Shown: positions 1-10,789 of the stretch, piece after piece
Numbering within the stretch: position 1 is the stretch's first letter
Layout: every line of letters begins with the position of its first letter
From: Mesostigma viride
Taxonomy: Eukaryota > Streptophyta > Mesostigmatophyceae > Mesostigmatales > Mesostigmataceae
Length of the DNA: 64,000 nucleotides
Reading direction: 5' to 3'
Assembly (NCBI GenBank): GCA_009746045.1
Contig: RPFO01000111.1
Span: forward strand, 75,001-139,000
The notes under the pieces: model-generated
The model's input: only the letters and a program-made list of their open reading frames with translations
Databases searched by the model: none
What the model was told of the DNA's origin: nothing
Made by a program: the position numbers and the translations under genes

Positions 1-1564
1 GCCCACGCAGAGCGATGCCAACCCCCCCAAGCCGCTCACCCCCGAATACCTGGCCCGCTGGGCGGACGCATCTGCGCTTGTGGATGACGTGGTGCTCCCT
101 GGTGACGGATGGCTGCACCAAGTCCTCAAGGGCCAAACGCTGCGCATTGTCGACATGGATGGCAACCAGGCGGCCGACACGTTGCTGTACAACGCGCACG
201 ACCCGGCGGAGCGGTACGATGCCAACCTGACGCTGCGGCGGCAGGGCAACCTGTACCTGACCAAGGGCAGCGTGCTGCTCTCGCAGGAAGGGAACGTGCT
301 GGCCACCGTGGTGGATGACAATTGCGGCCGCCACGACACCATCGGCGGCGCGTGCTCGTGCGAGAGCAACCAGGTGCGCTACGACCTGCGCAAGCGACAC
401 ATGCACGCGTGCCGGCAGACGTTTGTGCTGCAGCTGGTGAAGGCGGCTGGCGCGATGGCCCTCAAGGGCCAGCCGCCGCTGGGCAAGCGCGACGTGGCGC
501 ACAACATCAACTTCTTCATGAATGGTGCGTGCGAGAGTCTTGGAACGCAACAACCCTTGAATGGGACAGGGATAGCAAAGCATCGAGCGACAGTCGGTAG
601 TGTTCTGCTGGCTAGAAGATGCAGTGGTGACTTGGCACACCCCTACAGCAGCATGGCCCCCAAAGGGTACCAGGGACACGGGCATGCCGTGACTGTGTGC
701 ATGGCAGCAGACGCCTGCCAAGCTTGTAGCACACCAGCTGAACGGTAGCACCGCTAGCCATGCCGTGCGTTAAAAACGTGCATGAGTTGCGCTATCCGTG
801 TCATGCGCTACCCACGTGCATGAGCTGCGCTGGCCGTGTCGTGCGCTAGCCATGTGCATGAGCTGCGCTGGCCGTGTCGTGCGCTAGCCATGTGCACGAG
901 CCGCGCCGGCCGTGTAGTACGCTAACCACGTGCATGAGCTGCGCTAGCCTTGTCGTGGGCTAACTTTCGCCCAGGCATGTGCTTAGTTCAGGTGGTCATA
1001 ATCTGTCTCATGTTAATTCCCATCTGCACCGTTCATTCCTGTTATTGTCAGCTTGCCATGGCTTACCCTCTACGGCTTCGCACGGCAAGCGCCCAAGCAC
1101 TGTAGTGACCAGTATAGTGACCAATTGGTCGAGTACAGCATACTACGGCTTCGCACGGCAACCGCCCAAGCACTGTAGTGACCAGTATAGTGACCAATTG
1201 GTCGAGTACAGCATACTACGGCTGCGCAAGGCAACCCCTTTAGGATTGGATTAGGAAAATGTTTCTTTGCTTTCACCCACCCTCCCATGCATGCTTGGCT
1301 GGCCCTTGCCCTTGCCCTTGCCCTTGCCCTTGCCCTTGCCTGCATGCATGCATCCCCTCTCGGCCCTTATCAGTCCCAGTGACCAAGGCGGGCGGCCTCA
1401 AGTTTGACGACGGCCTGAGCGCCCCCGGCCGCTACGTGGAGCTGCGTGCGGAGATGGACGTGCTGGTGCTTGTGTCCAACTGCCCGCAGCTCAACAACCC
1501 GTGCAACGGATGGAACCCGACGCCCCTGCGCATGCAGGTGCGCCCTGCGGCCAAGACCACGTGA
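1..1564 (+). CDS. Urea-carboxylase-associated protein, UAAP2/CgdB-like (DUF1989), 5'-partial
   Basis: Exon A is 1-524, read in frame from base 2 and open past the left edge, so the N-terminus is missing. Exon B is 1374-1564. The intron (525-1373) has a GTGCGT donor and a CAG acceptor; the split codon (g|tc) gives a continuous protein through [12 protein letters not shown]. Recognisable family blocks are [65 protein letters not shown] and [10 protein letters not shown]. In bacteria UAAP1 and UAAP2 form carboxyguanidine deiminase (CgdAB), converting carboxyguanidine to allophanate and ammonia. That role here is inferred from family membership plus the carboxylase and allophanate hydrolase genes about 38 kb away. 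Translation stops at 1564, just after CAG|GTGCGC (donor-like, 1535), so the true C-terminus could lie in a further exon. AATAAA occurs at 1668. Confidence 0.88.
778..967. repeat. 38-bp tandem repeat, 5 copies, inside the UAAP2 intron
   Basis: The anchor GTGCATGAG (GTGCACGAG in the fourth copy) recurs at 778, 816, 854, 892 and 930, a strict 38-bp period. Copies differ by a few substitutions. No coding role. Confidence 0.9.
1071..1232. repeat. 73-bp tandem duplication (two copies plus a partial) in the UAAP2 intron
   Basis: TACGGCT starts at 1071, 1144 and 1217. The first two units are almost identical and the third is cut short. A CCCTTG hexamer run (about 1303-1340) follows and may serve as the pyrimidine tract before the acceptor at 1373. 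Confidence 0.9.
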
Positions 1565-2308
1565 TGACGTGGCGCACAGGCGCATGGGCTTTGGTTGCCA
1601 TGTGGTGGCACATAGGGGGGCCAGGCTTGGTGGAATGAAGGTGAAAGAATAACCAGCTTTTGCGACTAATAAATGGACAGCGTCCATGTGGGCATTGATG
1701 GGTGGCAGTGATGGCTGTCCTATCGGTGTTGATAAAGACCTTGTCATGATGGTAACAAGTGAGGCAGCCAATGCTGGACATGGCAGGGGGAGTCCCTCAT
1801 ACCACATAGACCAGTACCAAGTAGGGTGGTTGTGCCGCGTTTCCCAATGGGTGCTCACAAGATCGTGCATGAAGGTGCCCCCACAATTACCGACTAGCAT
1901 GTATAGCAATTTGATGAAAGGGTTTTATAGGCACATGCCATTCGCTGGCGCGCTGCCCTTGACCCGGAGCATCTAATGGTTGTTAACGCAATCCATGGGG
2001 TCATTCCTGATCGGTTACCTGGGGTGAAAGGACCCTTGGTAAAACAATTTTGCATAGTATAGGGATTGGCCAGTATCCACGTGTGGTATCAACTTTCAAT
2101 AAGGCTGTCATGCCAAATGTGTGAGCCAATTTTTTGCTACCATAAGTCCAGGAATAGTCGTCTCATAAGAAATAAGTTCGCAACTTGCTACCACCATTTT
2201 TTAACCGACTACCACACTCGCCGAGTTCAAAGTTCAGAGTTCAATTCGCTTCCAGTTGTTGAACGCGACCGAAGTTAGCTACTTCTAATCCGCACCGTCT
2301 TCTTGAGG
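1565..2308. other. 3' flank of the UAAP2 gene, no gene seen
   Basis: Moderately AT-rich sequence with AATAAA at 1668-1673. The open frames here are short and match nothing I recognise. It ends where a LINE ORF1 fragment begins. Confidence 0.5.
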
Positions 2309-2860
2309 CATTTAAGCACGCCATTTTTGCCCCCATGTTACTCACTTGTGAGCTGCGCGGATGCCGGCTGTCCGCCTCCCCCGCGCGCGGGGGAAGGCTG
2401 GCTCGGCACCAGTGCTCCTCACCTTTAAGTACATGGCGGACAAGCTGGCGTTCCTTAAATGCCGCAAGAAGCGCTCTCGGAGACTCGCTTCACGCTGGAC
2501 GACGACTTGACCCTGGCCCAGCAACAGCGGCGACGCGAGCTATGGCCGACCTACCTTCAGCTCCGGCAGAGCGCAAGGGGGAATTAGCCGGGATACTGGA
2601 GGGGGGCGGTCATCCACGTTGACCACAAGCCCTGGCAGGCCCCTCCTGCCACCTCAGACTAGGGAATATATACCAGTAGTGTAGATTAGTCAGGCTTAGC
2701 CTAGCATGTGGCCCACGCGCATGTGCGCCCATAATGGCCCCCATGGACGATGCCTTCAGAATTTAGCCACGCCATGCCTATAATGGGACCCCCATGGATG
2801 TTGCATTAAGAATTTAGCCATGCTATGCCTATGCAGAGAGATGCTCTCTGTCGAGAAGCC
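2309..2860 (+). mobile_element. 5'-truncated LINE ORF1 fragment (ORF1-only family)
   Basis: Encodes, with frameshifts, the C-terminal ORF1 domain also found at 10.8-11.2, 32.7-33.0 and 60.5-60.9 kb: RLPRARGKAG, LTFKYMADKLAFLKCRKK, then a TLDDxLTLAQQQRRRELW-like block. The DNA is nearly identical to 10797-11330, and both copies start at the same point (TTAAGCACGCC). No ORF2 follows; the copy runs directly into a TTAA-rich tail. Confidence 0.75.
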
Positions 2861-2901
2861 ATTAATTAATTAATTAATTAATTAATTAATTAATGGCTTC
2901 T
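2854..2901. repeat. Perfect 48-bp palindrome of AATT repeats with GC-containing ends
   Basis: AGAAGCC at 2854-2860, 34 bases of ATTA repeats, then GGCTTCT at 2895-2901. The whole segment equals its own reverse complement. Further partial copies of AATGGCTT/TTATTAATTAAT follow to about 2990. Confidence 0.9.
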
Positions 2902-2984
2902 TAATTAATGGCTTATTAATTAATAGATTCTTTAATTAATGGCTTATTAATTAATTAATTAATAATCCATTAATTAATTAATTA

Positions 2985-3110
2985 GACTCGTGCTCCCGTT
3001 GGGGAGTCACGGAGCATCAACCCCGATGGATGGATTAATTAATTAATTAATTAATTAGACTCGTGCTCCCGTTGGGGAGTCACGGAGCATTAACCCCGAT
3101 GGATGGATGG
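2985..3110 (-). repeat. Duplicated LINE 3' terminus: hairpin plus TTAA tail, twice
   Basis: Two consecutive copies of the LINE A/B terminus, read on the minus strand as GTGACTCCCCAACGGGAGCA followed by CGAGTCTAATTAATT. LINE B has the same end once, in plus orientation, at 19165-19217. The doubled end could come from slippage or a second truncated insertion into the same tail. Confidence 0.8.
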
Positions 3111-3125
3111 ATGGGTGCACACATT

Positions 3126-3346
3126 AAATTAAATTAAATTAAATTATAACATGCCTCCGTGGGGAGGTCATGTAGCACATATTTCATGATGGATGGGGTG
3201 GAGGAAGCCGCGTGATCGAACTATCCTAACTCTATCTAGAAAATCCTAACTGCACTACTCATCAAAACGTCTCCTCCGCTTGGGGGGAGGTGGCTTGCCC
3301 ACAGGGTCGGGCGTGTGCGCCTTGACAATCTCCTTCCACCGCGTCT
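3126..3346 (-). mobile_element. Nested 5'-truncated LINE 3' end with 10-bp target-site duplication
   Basis: Matches the 3' terminus of LINE C/E: a stretch encoding KPPPPK, an ATGATGGATGGGG block, a CCTCC..GGAGG hairpin and a TTTAA tail. It is flanked by direct repeats TGCACACATT at 3116-3125 and 3347-3356. Beyond them the LINE A 3' UTR continues as in LINE B (GATTAGACCGGTAGGA, then CCATCCATCC). This is a clear post-LINE-A insertion. Confidence 0.88.
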
Positions 3347-3460
3347 TGCACACATTCCTACCGGTCTAATCTATCTACATTGGCTACATACTAGACATCT
3401 ATCTAACAACATTCTACCTACAACATCTATCTAGGCAGCCGCACGCTGCCCTAGGGGGAG

Positions 3461-6400
3461 CTATCTAGCGTGCCTCCCGCGGGATTGCACACGCGGGCGC
3501 TTCCCCACTGGGGGGGGCTCGTTGTCCTCTATGACCTGGGCCCACTTGGCCTTGTCCATCATCTTCTTCCAAATCACGGAGAGGCCTAGGCCCCCCATGT
3601 CCTCTACTAGCTGTTCCTTGAAGGTGCGGGCCTTGCGGCGTCTAACATCACTGGGCCCAGCCCACGTCAGGAGGTGCCGGCCAGGCTGGGCTGGTCGCAG
3701 TCCTGCGGGGGGGCCACGTGAGGTGTCTACCTGGTTGGTGCGAGCTAGGTGCCCTACTAGCTGCAGGCGGCGTTGCTTAATTGTGCTGGTGATATAGGGC
3801 ATACCCTGGTACAGGTCCTCATTGCGGACATGAGCAGCATATCCTACTCTGAAAATGGAACGCAGCATGCTGGTGACCGCGCCGTCCAGCTTGCGGGCCA
3901 GGTCGGCGGTGAGGGTCCACGTCTCGGCGCCATACGTGAGAACAGGAAGGACGAGGACCTTGAACAGGTCCTGTTTCTCGATCTTGCCCAGGGGCTTGCG
4001 CCACAGGGCCCGGTACTGGCGTAAAGCGTGCCAGGCGAGGGAGATGCGGTGGTCCACATCAACCTCGCAGCTAGGGAGCAGGCTGCCCAGCAGCTTAACG
4101 CGGTCCCGATACAGGACTCGAGAGCCGTCTAGGAGATAGAGGGGCGGCGCTGGGTTGGTGAGCCCAACCGCCAGGGCCTCTGTCTTCTTGCTGACCTCAA
4201 GCCCCACTGCACGGGCCTCGAGAGCCAGGCAGTCAAGCCATGTCTGCACGTGCTCAGTGCCCTCGAAGAGGGTGGTGTCGTCTGCGTAAATGATGTCTGC
4301 TAGCCGAATCTCCGTGTCCGCACCGCCATGCCAGAATTTGTTAGCAACCTGCACTCCTGGTTCCCTGCCCACGATGCGGGCAAATCGCTTGCGCGCCTGA
4401 ATCATTACGTATTCGACAACAATAATGAACAGGTAGGGCGACAGCACGCAGCCCTGCCACACACCCTTCTGTAAAGGGCATGGGGGCGTGGTCCCGTAAG
4501 AAGTGCGCACCGAAGTGGTGGACCCTTCATACAGGTTGCGGATGACAGCAATCAGGGGGCGGGGGATCCGGAACAACTCGAGGATGTCCCAAAGCGCAGG
4601 CCAGAAAACCGAATCGAAGGCTTTGATGAAGTCCACCAGCACAAGGTGCAAAGGGGACGAAGGGTAGCGAAGAGCGCCTGTACTGTGTTGCGACCTGAAC
4701 GGAAGCCGTGCTGAGTCTCGCTGAGGTGACCGTCCAGGGCCGTGCGCAGGCGGTTCAGGATGAGCCGCATAAGAAGCTTGAGGGGGGCACTTTGAATGCA
4801 CACCCCTCTGTAGTTGCCGGGGTCGGCAGGCGACCCCTTGTTCTTGTACAGCATCGTGCGAAAACTGTGTTGCCAGGCCGCTGGAGGTGGTTGCGACGAC
4901 AGCAGAAGGTGGTTGCAGATGTCCCGGAAGAGCAGCATAACACCTGTGTCCTCGAATTCGGCTGCAAGTTTTACAACTGCGGCCGGAATCTCGTCAGAGC
5001 CGGTGGCTGCGTCATAACGCAGGCGCTGGACCGCCTCCGTGACCTCGCGAGAGGTGAAAGGAGGCATGTCAGACGGGTCGCCAAGTGGGCCGACCAGCGG
5101 GGGGACTAGGTAGTCCGCCGCTGACCTAGGCGGGGCCGGGGGCCCTGCGGGGCCGGCCAGGGCGGCCGGGCGGGCGGCGGCGGCTGGGAGCAGGGGTGGG
5201 GGCGGCGCAGCTGTCCCCACGACCTCGGCCGTGGCCGTGGCCCAGGTACGAAGCCGCTTGGCTGGGGCGCCGGGGACGTCGTGGCGGTGGGGCCGGCCGA
5301 GGCCGTCCGGGTGCCCGAGGCGCTTGTACCAGAACCAGGCCCCCTTGCCGTCGTGCTTCTGCTGGCAGCTGCGCAGGTCCTTGACCATCTGCTGAGCATC
5401 TGCCTTCTCAGCCTGCTCGTAGGCGGCCCTCAGAGCTGCTTGCAGCCCAGGTTTGGCGATCGGATCTCTGTTGCGGCGGAGCATCTGCCTGGCGGCGACC
5501 ACTGTCGGTGCGTGACGGTGGACAGCAAGCTGCCGACGCGGAGGCAAGGTGGGGAGGGTGCGGGCAGCCAGGCGATACTTGGCGGCGACACCACGGAGGA
5601 TCACTGAAATATCCCCCGGCGGCGGAATGGCGTGTAACTGCTGTCGGCTGCCCCCGGCGTCGAATACGGCCAGGAAATCATCCCTGTGCGACATAGCGGC
5701 CTGCTCTTCTGCTGACATCTTGTCGGCATCCTTCAGCACAATCCGGAGCACTTTCAGATCTGGCTGAGGTGCCAGCTGTCGCGACGGTTTCACCCCAGGA
5801 AACCGCAATCTGATGCGAGCGAGCACGAGACGATGATCAGATTCCACCGTGCTGACAGAATCTTGCAGGACGCGAGCATCGACAACTGAGGGGCGCTGAG
5901 CCCGACGTACGCAGACATAATCAAGGCACACCACCCGATCCGACGGCCCAAAAAAGGTGGCCAGCTGCTCAGCGGGGCGTGCGAAAGAAGCATTGCATGC
6001 AACCAGCGCAGATTCTGCCAGCAGATTCGCAAATAAAGGCGTGTTACCGTTGGCTGTCGTGTTGGTTGGGGAATACTGAGCGCCCCCAGTGCCAACTGGC
6101 AGCGTGGCGTTGGCGTCGAGCAGCATAACCAGGAAGTGCCGAGCTGGATGTTGGCCTCCTCCTCCTTGAGGGCGTCGAAGAAGGCCTCACGTTCCGCCTG
6201 AGCTCGACCCGCATGTGGTGCATATCCCACGATAACGGTTAGCGTGTGGTGTGAATGGCCCTCAGTGGCCGAAAAAGTGGCCACTAGCACACGCGGGGAC
6301 CGCAGCACGATGGACTGGAGCTGCTCTGATGCTGCCGGCGAGCACAAGAGGCCCACACCACCTTGGCCCGGCGCGTCGCCGCCACCATAGTGGAACCGCC

Positions 6401-6962
6401 AGCCTGCCCGCAGGTCGTCGACCAGCAGACCGTTGACCGCGTGCTGAGGGTCAACGGTGCGTCGGTGCTCCTGGACTCCAAGAACAGCGATCTTGTTGTC
6501 GGCGCACAGGGCGATCAGCTCGTCGACGCGTTGGCGTGCTGGGGTGCCGCCGCTCGTAGAAGGATCTGCAGGGAGGGTGCGCACGTTAAAACTTGCAATG
6601 CCAAGAATGGGCCGTTGCCCTATTAGCGGGGGGGTGGGGGTGGGGGTGGGGGTGGAGAAGGGTAGTGCTGGAGGTGGGGGTGGGGGTGGGGGGGGGGGGG
6701 GGGGGGGGGGGGGATTGGGGTTAATGCTTGTCAACGCATGGAGGCTTTCTTTCAGGACGGATATGCGTCGTCTCCGTCCTGGCTGGGGTCGCCGGCGTGT
6801 CGACTGGGCCTCATCCCGCTCAAGGCGGGCTAGGAGGCGTGTGAGGCTGGTAAATTGGCGGGAAGGTTGACCGTGGCGTGCCTGGCGACCTTGCATCCTG
6901 ATCATGCTCGCACGGTGCGACATGAGGATGGAAAGGGGCTTGTTTATAAAGGCTATGCCCAA
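3461..6962 (-). pseudogene. LINE A ORF2: AP endonuclease plus reverse transcriptase, frameshifted
   Basis: The N-terminal segment (6962-5790) has a poly-proline linker from the G-run at about 6676-6712, then endonuclease motifs SFNVRTL and VLGVQEHRR. Frame changes near 6130 to the segment 6126-4552, which has MLLDANATLPVG, SDHRLV, RYDAATGSDEIPAAVV, KNKGSPADPGNYRGV and QHGFRSGRNTV. Frame changes again near 4650 to 4801-3461, with VDFIKAFDSVFW, GVWQGCVLSPYLF, IIYADDTTLF, a thumb region (LTYGAETWTL) and a C-terminal tail with RRLQLVGHLART. Both breaks lie in otherwise well-conserved stretches, so they look like simple indels. The product would perform target-primed reverse transcription. The intact LINE B remnants align with the middle of this ORF. 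Confidence 0.85.
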
Positions 6963-6997
6963 AGCCTATTGTACCGCGAGGCCGCGAGGGTGTGCCC

Positions 6998-8260
6998 TTA
7001 CCGGGCGGCATCCATACCCGGGACGTGCGTACACGATGATGACGCAGCTGGGGCGGGCCTGGTACGGCCCGACTTGTGCCGCTTGTTAGGAGCCTGCGCC
7101 TCCGTGCGCTGGCCGTTGATGAATAGCACAGGGGTGTCGTGGACGAGGCGGACGTAGACCTTCTGGCGGTCGTGCCTGGCCTTGATCGCCACGTCGCTGC
7201 CCAGCAGACCATTCTTGATGACGAGCTGGGCCGGTGAGAGGAGGTCGTCGAGGCTCGGCGCGTTCTCCCGCCTAGGAGCTTGCGGGCCTGGAGGACCTTC
7301 ACCTTGCTGGCCACATTCGCAAAGGTTACCCGGATGGGGCCAGGCTGGCCCGCCATCCAGGCTGCCGACTCAATGCGGATGCGTTCGTTGCCCAGTTGCA
7401 GCCGGCCCACGATGAGGCTGTGGTACAGGCGTTGCGCTAGCATCAGGTCCGTTTCAGGCTGCTGCGCGACCTGAAAATACCGGACCACTATACTGCGTGA
7501 GCGCAGGTCCTCCTCGACAGCAGTCTTGTGGGCTGCAGCCCCCCTGCGTGCTGCATCTTCCATCAGGTTGGCAATGTCCGTCTGTTTTACCACGTTAGCA
7601 TAGCTGGTGGGTGCGGGGGCGGCTTGCTGGGGAGGTGTGGCCAGGGCGGCCTTGACCTCGGCAATGCTGGATTGGAGCGCAGCAGTGTCTTTACGGAGAG
7701 CGGTGGACAAGGTGCCGAGTTGGGCAGCCATGTCTGCGACTTTCTTATTGAGCTTGTGCAGGTCTGAGCACTTCCGGGGAAGCGTCAGGGGTGTTGGCGG
7801 TGCCGTGGTCGGCGTCCTCGAAAGCGGCAAAGAGTGCCCGGAGGCAGGGGGCCTGCGCGTGGCTCAGGAAAACAGAAAGTCGAAGCTCTGGCTCGTCCAT
7901 GACGGCAAGCTCGTCCACGGAAATGGTCTCGCCAAGCGTGCTAGAAAAATAGATCGGAGTTTTGTTGTCGTTCATGAGGTGCAGGATAGCCCGCGCCTCC
8001 ACGGCGGTAAGCGAAAAGAACCGGTGCTCGGCAACAACCTTGCCAGGCAGGAAGTCCGCTGGGTCAAACTCAGCGTCGGCGATGGCGTCGTCGTCGTCGT
8101 CGTCAAGGGGGTCGGTCTCACGGGAAACCTCGCTGGAAGAAGGAGCCGCAGGCGGAGGGATCTGGCTGTCCATCTCGTCGACGGGGCAGGGGCAATGCCG
8201 CTTAGACGAAACGTTAATGGCGGCATCAGCAGACGATGGCTGGGTCGCAATGGTGTCCAC
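6998..8260 (-). pseudogene. LINE A ORF1 (RNA-binding/coiled-coil protein), frameshifted
   Basis: Starts at an ATG at 8260 (MDTIATQPSS). The acidic N-terminus contains FFSLTAVEARAILHLM, matching the equivalent region of LINE D (EFFTMPVADVLQILK). After a frameshift near 7770 come a coiled-coil stretch (LNKKVADMAAQLGTLSTALR), SYANVVKQ, and a block with RSIVVRYFQ and GRLQLGNERIRIES. A second shift near 7265 leads to the C-terminus (AIKARHDRQKVYVRLVHDT) and a stop at 6998. This layout is typical of LINE ORF1 nucleic-acid chaperones. Confidence 0.75.
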
Positions 8261-8449
8261 AGCGTCGACTAGCTAGTTGCGTGATGGTATGAGGCGCTGA
8301 ATCCCCCCCATCGGCGGGGGAGTGGGAGGCGGCTGAAGGTGAATCCTCCATGGCTACTTTCCGGAAAATACGATCCCTGCCTGCGCTGCGTTTTATGATA
8401 TTGCGCTAAATCTTGGGCGATGGCGGCTGAAAATTATATCATCGTGTTC

Positions 8450-8590
8450 GTCATCAAAAGACGCTTCTACTGCAATTTACCCGACCAAATTTCATGCCCG
8501 GATGTAAAAGTTATGAGCATTCTCGGCATCCATAGCTCGCCACACCGTAAAGGAACCGTTAGGATGTATGATAGGCCATCAATGGCCAAG
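8450..8590 (-). other. Conserved LINE 5' UTR motif block
   Basis: Read on the minus strand it contains GAGCTATGGATGCCGAGAAT, then GCTCATAACTTTT, GGGCATGAAATTTGGTCGGG and TCTTTTGATGAC. The same blocks occur at the 5' end of LINE D (31541-31640 +), inverted at 31342-31442, and in divergent form at the 5' end of LINE F (62230-62310 -). Confidence 0.7.
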
Positions 8591-9243
8591 AGAGGTTGAC
8601 GTCTCACCTGGCTTCTGGGGGAAGCGACGTAGCACCACTCGGCACTCGCGGCGAGCGCGGTCGGTGACCTCCCGTTAATTGCTGGGCCTGGCGGTGGTCC
8701 TCCATGCAGCTCCTGGAGCTTCGTGGCGATGGCGTCGGTGGTGGAGGCGGTCGCTGACCGCAGCAGGTCCGCGTAGGAGAGCGGCGGGAGGTCACCAGCA
8801 TCCTGCCGGGGTGGCTGGGATGCAATGGTGGCCGTCTGCTCCGCTATCTTGGGGACCTGTGTGGCCAGGGCCTCGGTGTGGGCGGTGATGGCCTCAAGCT
8901 TCTTCATGAGCACGCCACACTTGCCCTCCACCTGGTTAAGGCGAGAGACAAGTGCAGCATGCGTTTCCGAAGCCTGCGTCGCGGTGTGTAGCGCCGTGAA
9001 CTGGGGTTGTAGCTTGTGGACGACCCGGGTTTCCACATTGGAGACCCGGGCCTCGACCGTGTTGAGCGTGGTGTTCAGCGATGTCAGCTTCTCGGCCAGC
9101 GGCCAGGTCACGTGCTCCTCCATCACTGCGCGGATGTCATCCTTGCTGAGGGAGGGAGACGATGGGGCTGCCGGCTGTGCGGGGGCGGGGGCGCTGAGCG
9201 CTCTGTTGAGGTCGCCGAGGCTGCGCTTGTAGTGGCTGGTCAA
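8591..9243 (-). mobile_element. ORF1 fragment of the LINE D family
   Basis: The minus-strand frame starting at 9243 (MTSHYKRSLGDLNRA) encodes an alanine/proline-rich start, a long coiled coil (heptads around LNTTLNTVEARVSNVETRV) and LSYADLLRSATASTTDAIA. Its 3' part (8596-8760) is nearly identical in DNA to 32490-32640 of LINE D, including the LRRFPQKPGETS stretch in the other frame. It is abruptly joined to the LINE A 5' UTR at about 8590. It appears to have cut off the 5' part of the transposase-like gene that begins at 9244. Confidence 0.7.
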
Positions 9244-9995
9244 GATAAACAGGCGTTGGCGTGGTTCTTCATAAGTGTAGAGCCAGGACGTGTCGCGGTA
9301 GTCGATAGCCGCCCCGGCTCATCCAACCTCAATGAGTTCCACCACTCACAGCAGGTGGGCTTCGTGCCTGGGGGGAAGGGGGGGTTCGCGGGGCAGCGAT
9401 GGCCGTACGCGACGGCGATGGGCATCCTGAAGGCCCAAAAGGGGGAGGACTTCTGGATGCCCTTAGCTCCCAAGCTGGGCATCACAGTCACCCCAGCAGT
9501 CATAGCCCAGCTGGACTCGCTGCGGTTGGAGCGTGCACGCCAGAAGGCACTGAAGCAGGACCCCGGCTGGAAGCGGGCTAAGAAGAAGAAGGAGGTACTT
9601 CGGAAGAGGAAGCACTGGAAGGAGGACAAGGAGAACAAGGGGGCCACATACGGCCGGGGATGTGGGTATGAGGAGGGGGGGGGGCAGGGGGGTGCCAAGC
9701 AACCAGACAGGAAGGGCCGAAGGGGAAGGGGCCAGCAAGGGTGGAGAAGGGGGATGATGGGGATGACAGCAGCAGCAGCGGCACCAGCACGGGCAGCGGC
9801 ATTGGCGCTGCTAGGTGCATTAGATGCTTGGGGCGCGAGGACAAGAATCACAACCCCTTCCTGCTGTGTGAGGCAGGTGCAGGCCGGGAAGAGCATGGGG
9901 CGCACATGCTCTGCCTGGGCCTCACGCTGAAGACCATCCCGAAGGGAGCATGGTTCTGCCCCAACTGCATGGGGAACGAGTCAGATGAGGGCTGA
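9244..9995 (+). pseudogene. Transposase-like C-terminus with PHD finger, 5'-truncated
   Basis: The first frame (9244 to about 9690) encodes NLNEFHHSQQVGFVPGGKGG, ATAMGILKAQKG, LGITVTPAVIAQLDSLRLER, and a lysine-rich helix ending ATYGRGCGYEEG. This resembles the C-terminal end of a family of eukaryotic DDE-type transposases (helix, basic tract, YGxG end); that match is from memory and weak. A second frame (open from 9672, stop 9995) encodes an acidic/serine linker and a PHD-type zinc finger: CIRC, FLLCE, HMLCL, then WFCPNC, eight Cys/His in the usual spacing. The two frames meet in a G-run (9672-9694), so either a 1-base indel or a short intron joins them. The 5' end is lost at the LINE fragment boundary. 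Confidence 0.45.
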
Positions 9996-10789
9996 ACGAG
10001 GCCTATTTGTGTTATTAAAACTGCATGACAATGCTTTCATGGTTTGGCCATGATATAACTTTATGGGACATGCTTGGTTGGGGTATCTGCCTGTGTCACC
10101 TCTCTTGCCATGTTGTACCAGGCATGAGGTTGGCAGCTGTGACCATGCTGTTTTATGACCAAACCAGCTCAGAATGACCTGGGATTTTGTGGCAAGCTTT
10201 TTAATATCATAAATGAATTAATTTGACTTGGTTTGGCCCAGTTGGTGGTGGGCTAGGGTGTAATAGGTCTGTTGTTTGTGCTCATAAGCGGGATTTTCTG
10301 TCATTTTTTTTTTGCATGTTTACACCCATCAACATGAGTAAACGTGCTCAGAATGAGCTCAAACTTTGTGAGAGTGAAATTCCCACCCTAGGCCTAGTAT
10401 AAATGTCATCACTTGAATTTTTACATGTGTCTACTATTTGATTTATTTTTTTAGGACAAAAACAATACGTGTTTTGGGCTAAACCCCATCAAATAGTCTA
10501 AACGTGCTTATTTTGTGGTCCTGAGTAGCCAGATTTATTTGCAAGGGTGGGGATTTTAGGAAAATATGTGGTTTGGTCACTTTTGGTTTGCCCATTCTCC
10601 TAGGAAAAATCGGCCAAAAATAGCGTCTTTTTCTATTTTTAGCTCATAACTGGGTCATGCTGGGGGGTAGTACCACCCCAAAGTGGCTGGAATTTTTTTT
10701 TTTTCACATATTTACGGTTCCCAAGCATAACTGGATTTTTATCCCATGCACAGGTCTGTTTTCCAGAAAAGTGCCCTTTCAATGTGTCC
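9996..10789. other. AT-rich intergenic stretch, no gene seen
   Basis: AT-rich with short T-runs (10303, 10445, 10686). AACGTGCT occurs twice (10335, 10500) in a loosely repeated context. Nothing coding recognised. It could be the 3' UTR or flank of the PHD-finger remnant. Confidence 0.4.

Larger units (their letters stand above)
3000..8590 (-). mobile_element. LINE A: near-full-length non-LTR retrotransposon, decayed
   Basis: On the minus strand the order is 5' UTR (about 8590-8261), ORF1 (8260-6998), ORF2 with endonuclease and reverse transcriptase (6962-3461), 3' UTR, and the hairpin/TTAA tail near 3110-3000. Only 35 bases separate ORF1 from ORF2. Each ORF is broken by frameshifts, so the copy is probably dead. 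A 221-bp piece of a different LINE (3126-3346) has inserted in its 3' UTR. The APE-type endonuclease and YADDT reverse transcriptase place it among non-LTR retrotransposons; I cannot assign a clade. Confidence 0.85.

Noticed and set aside
1..80. Guanidine riboswitch upstream of the UAAP2 gene
   Set aside because: Only the coding part of the gene is in the window and such riboswitches are bacterial; nothing here supports one.
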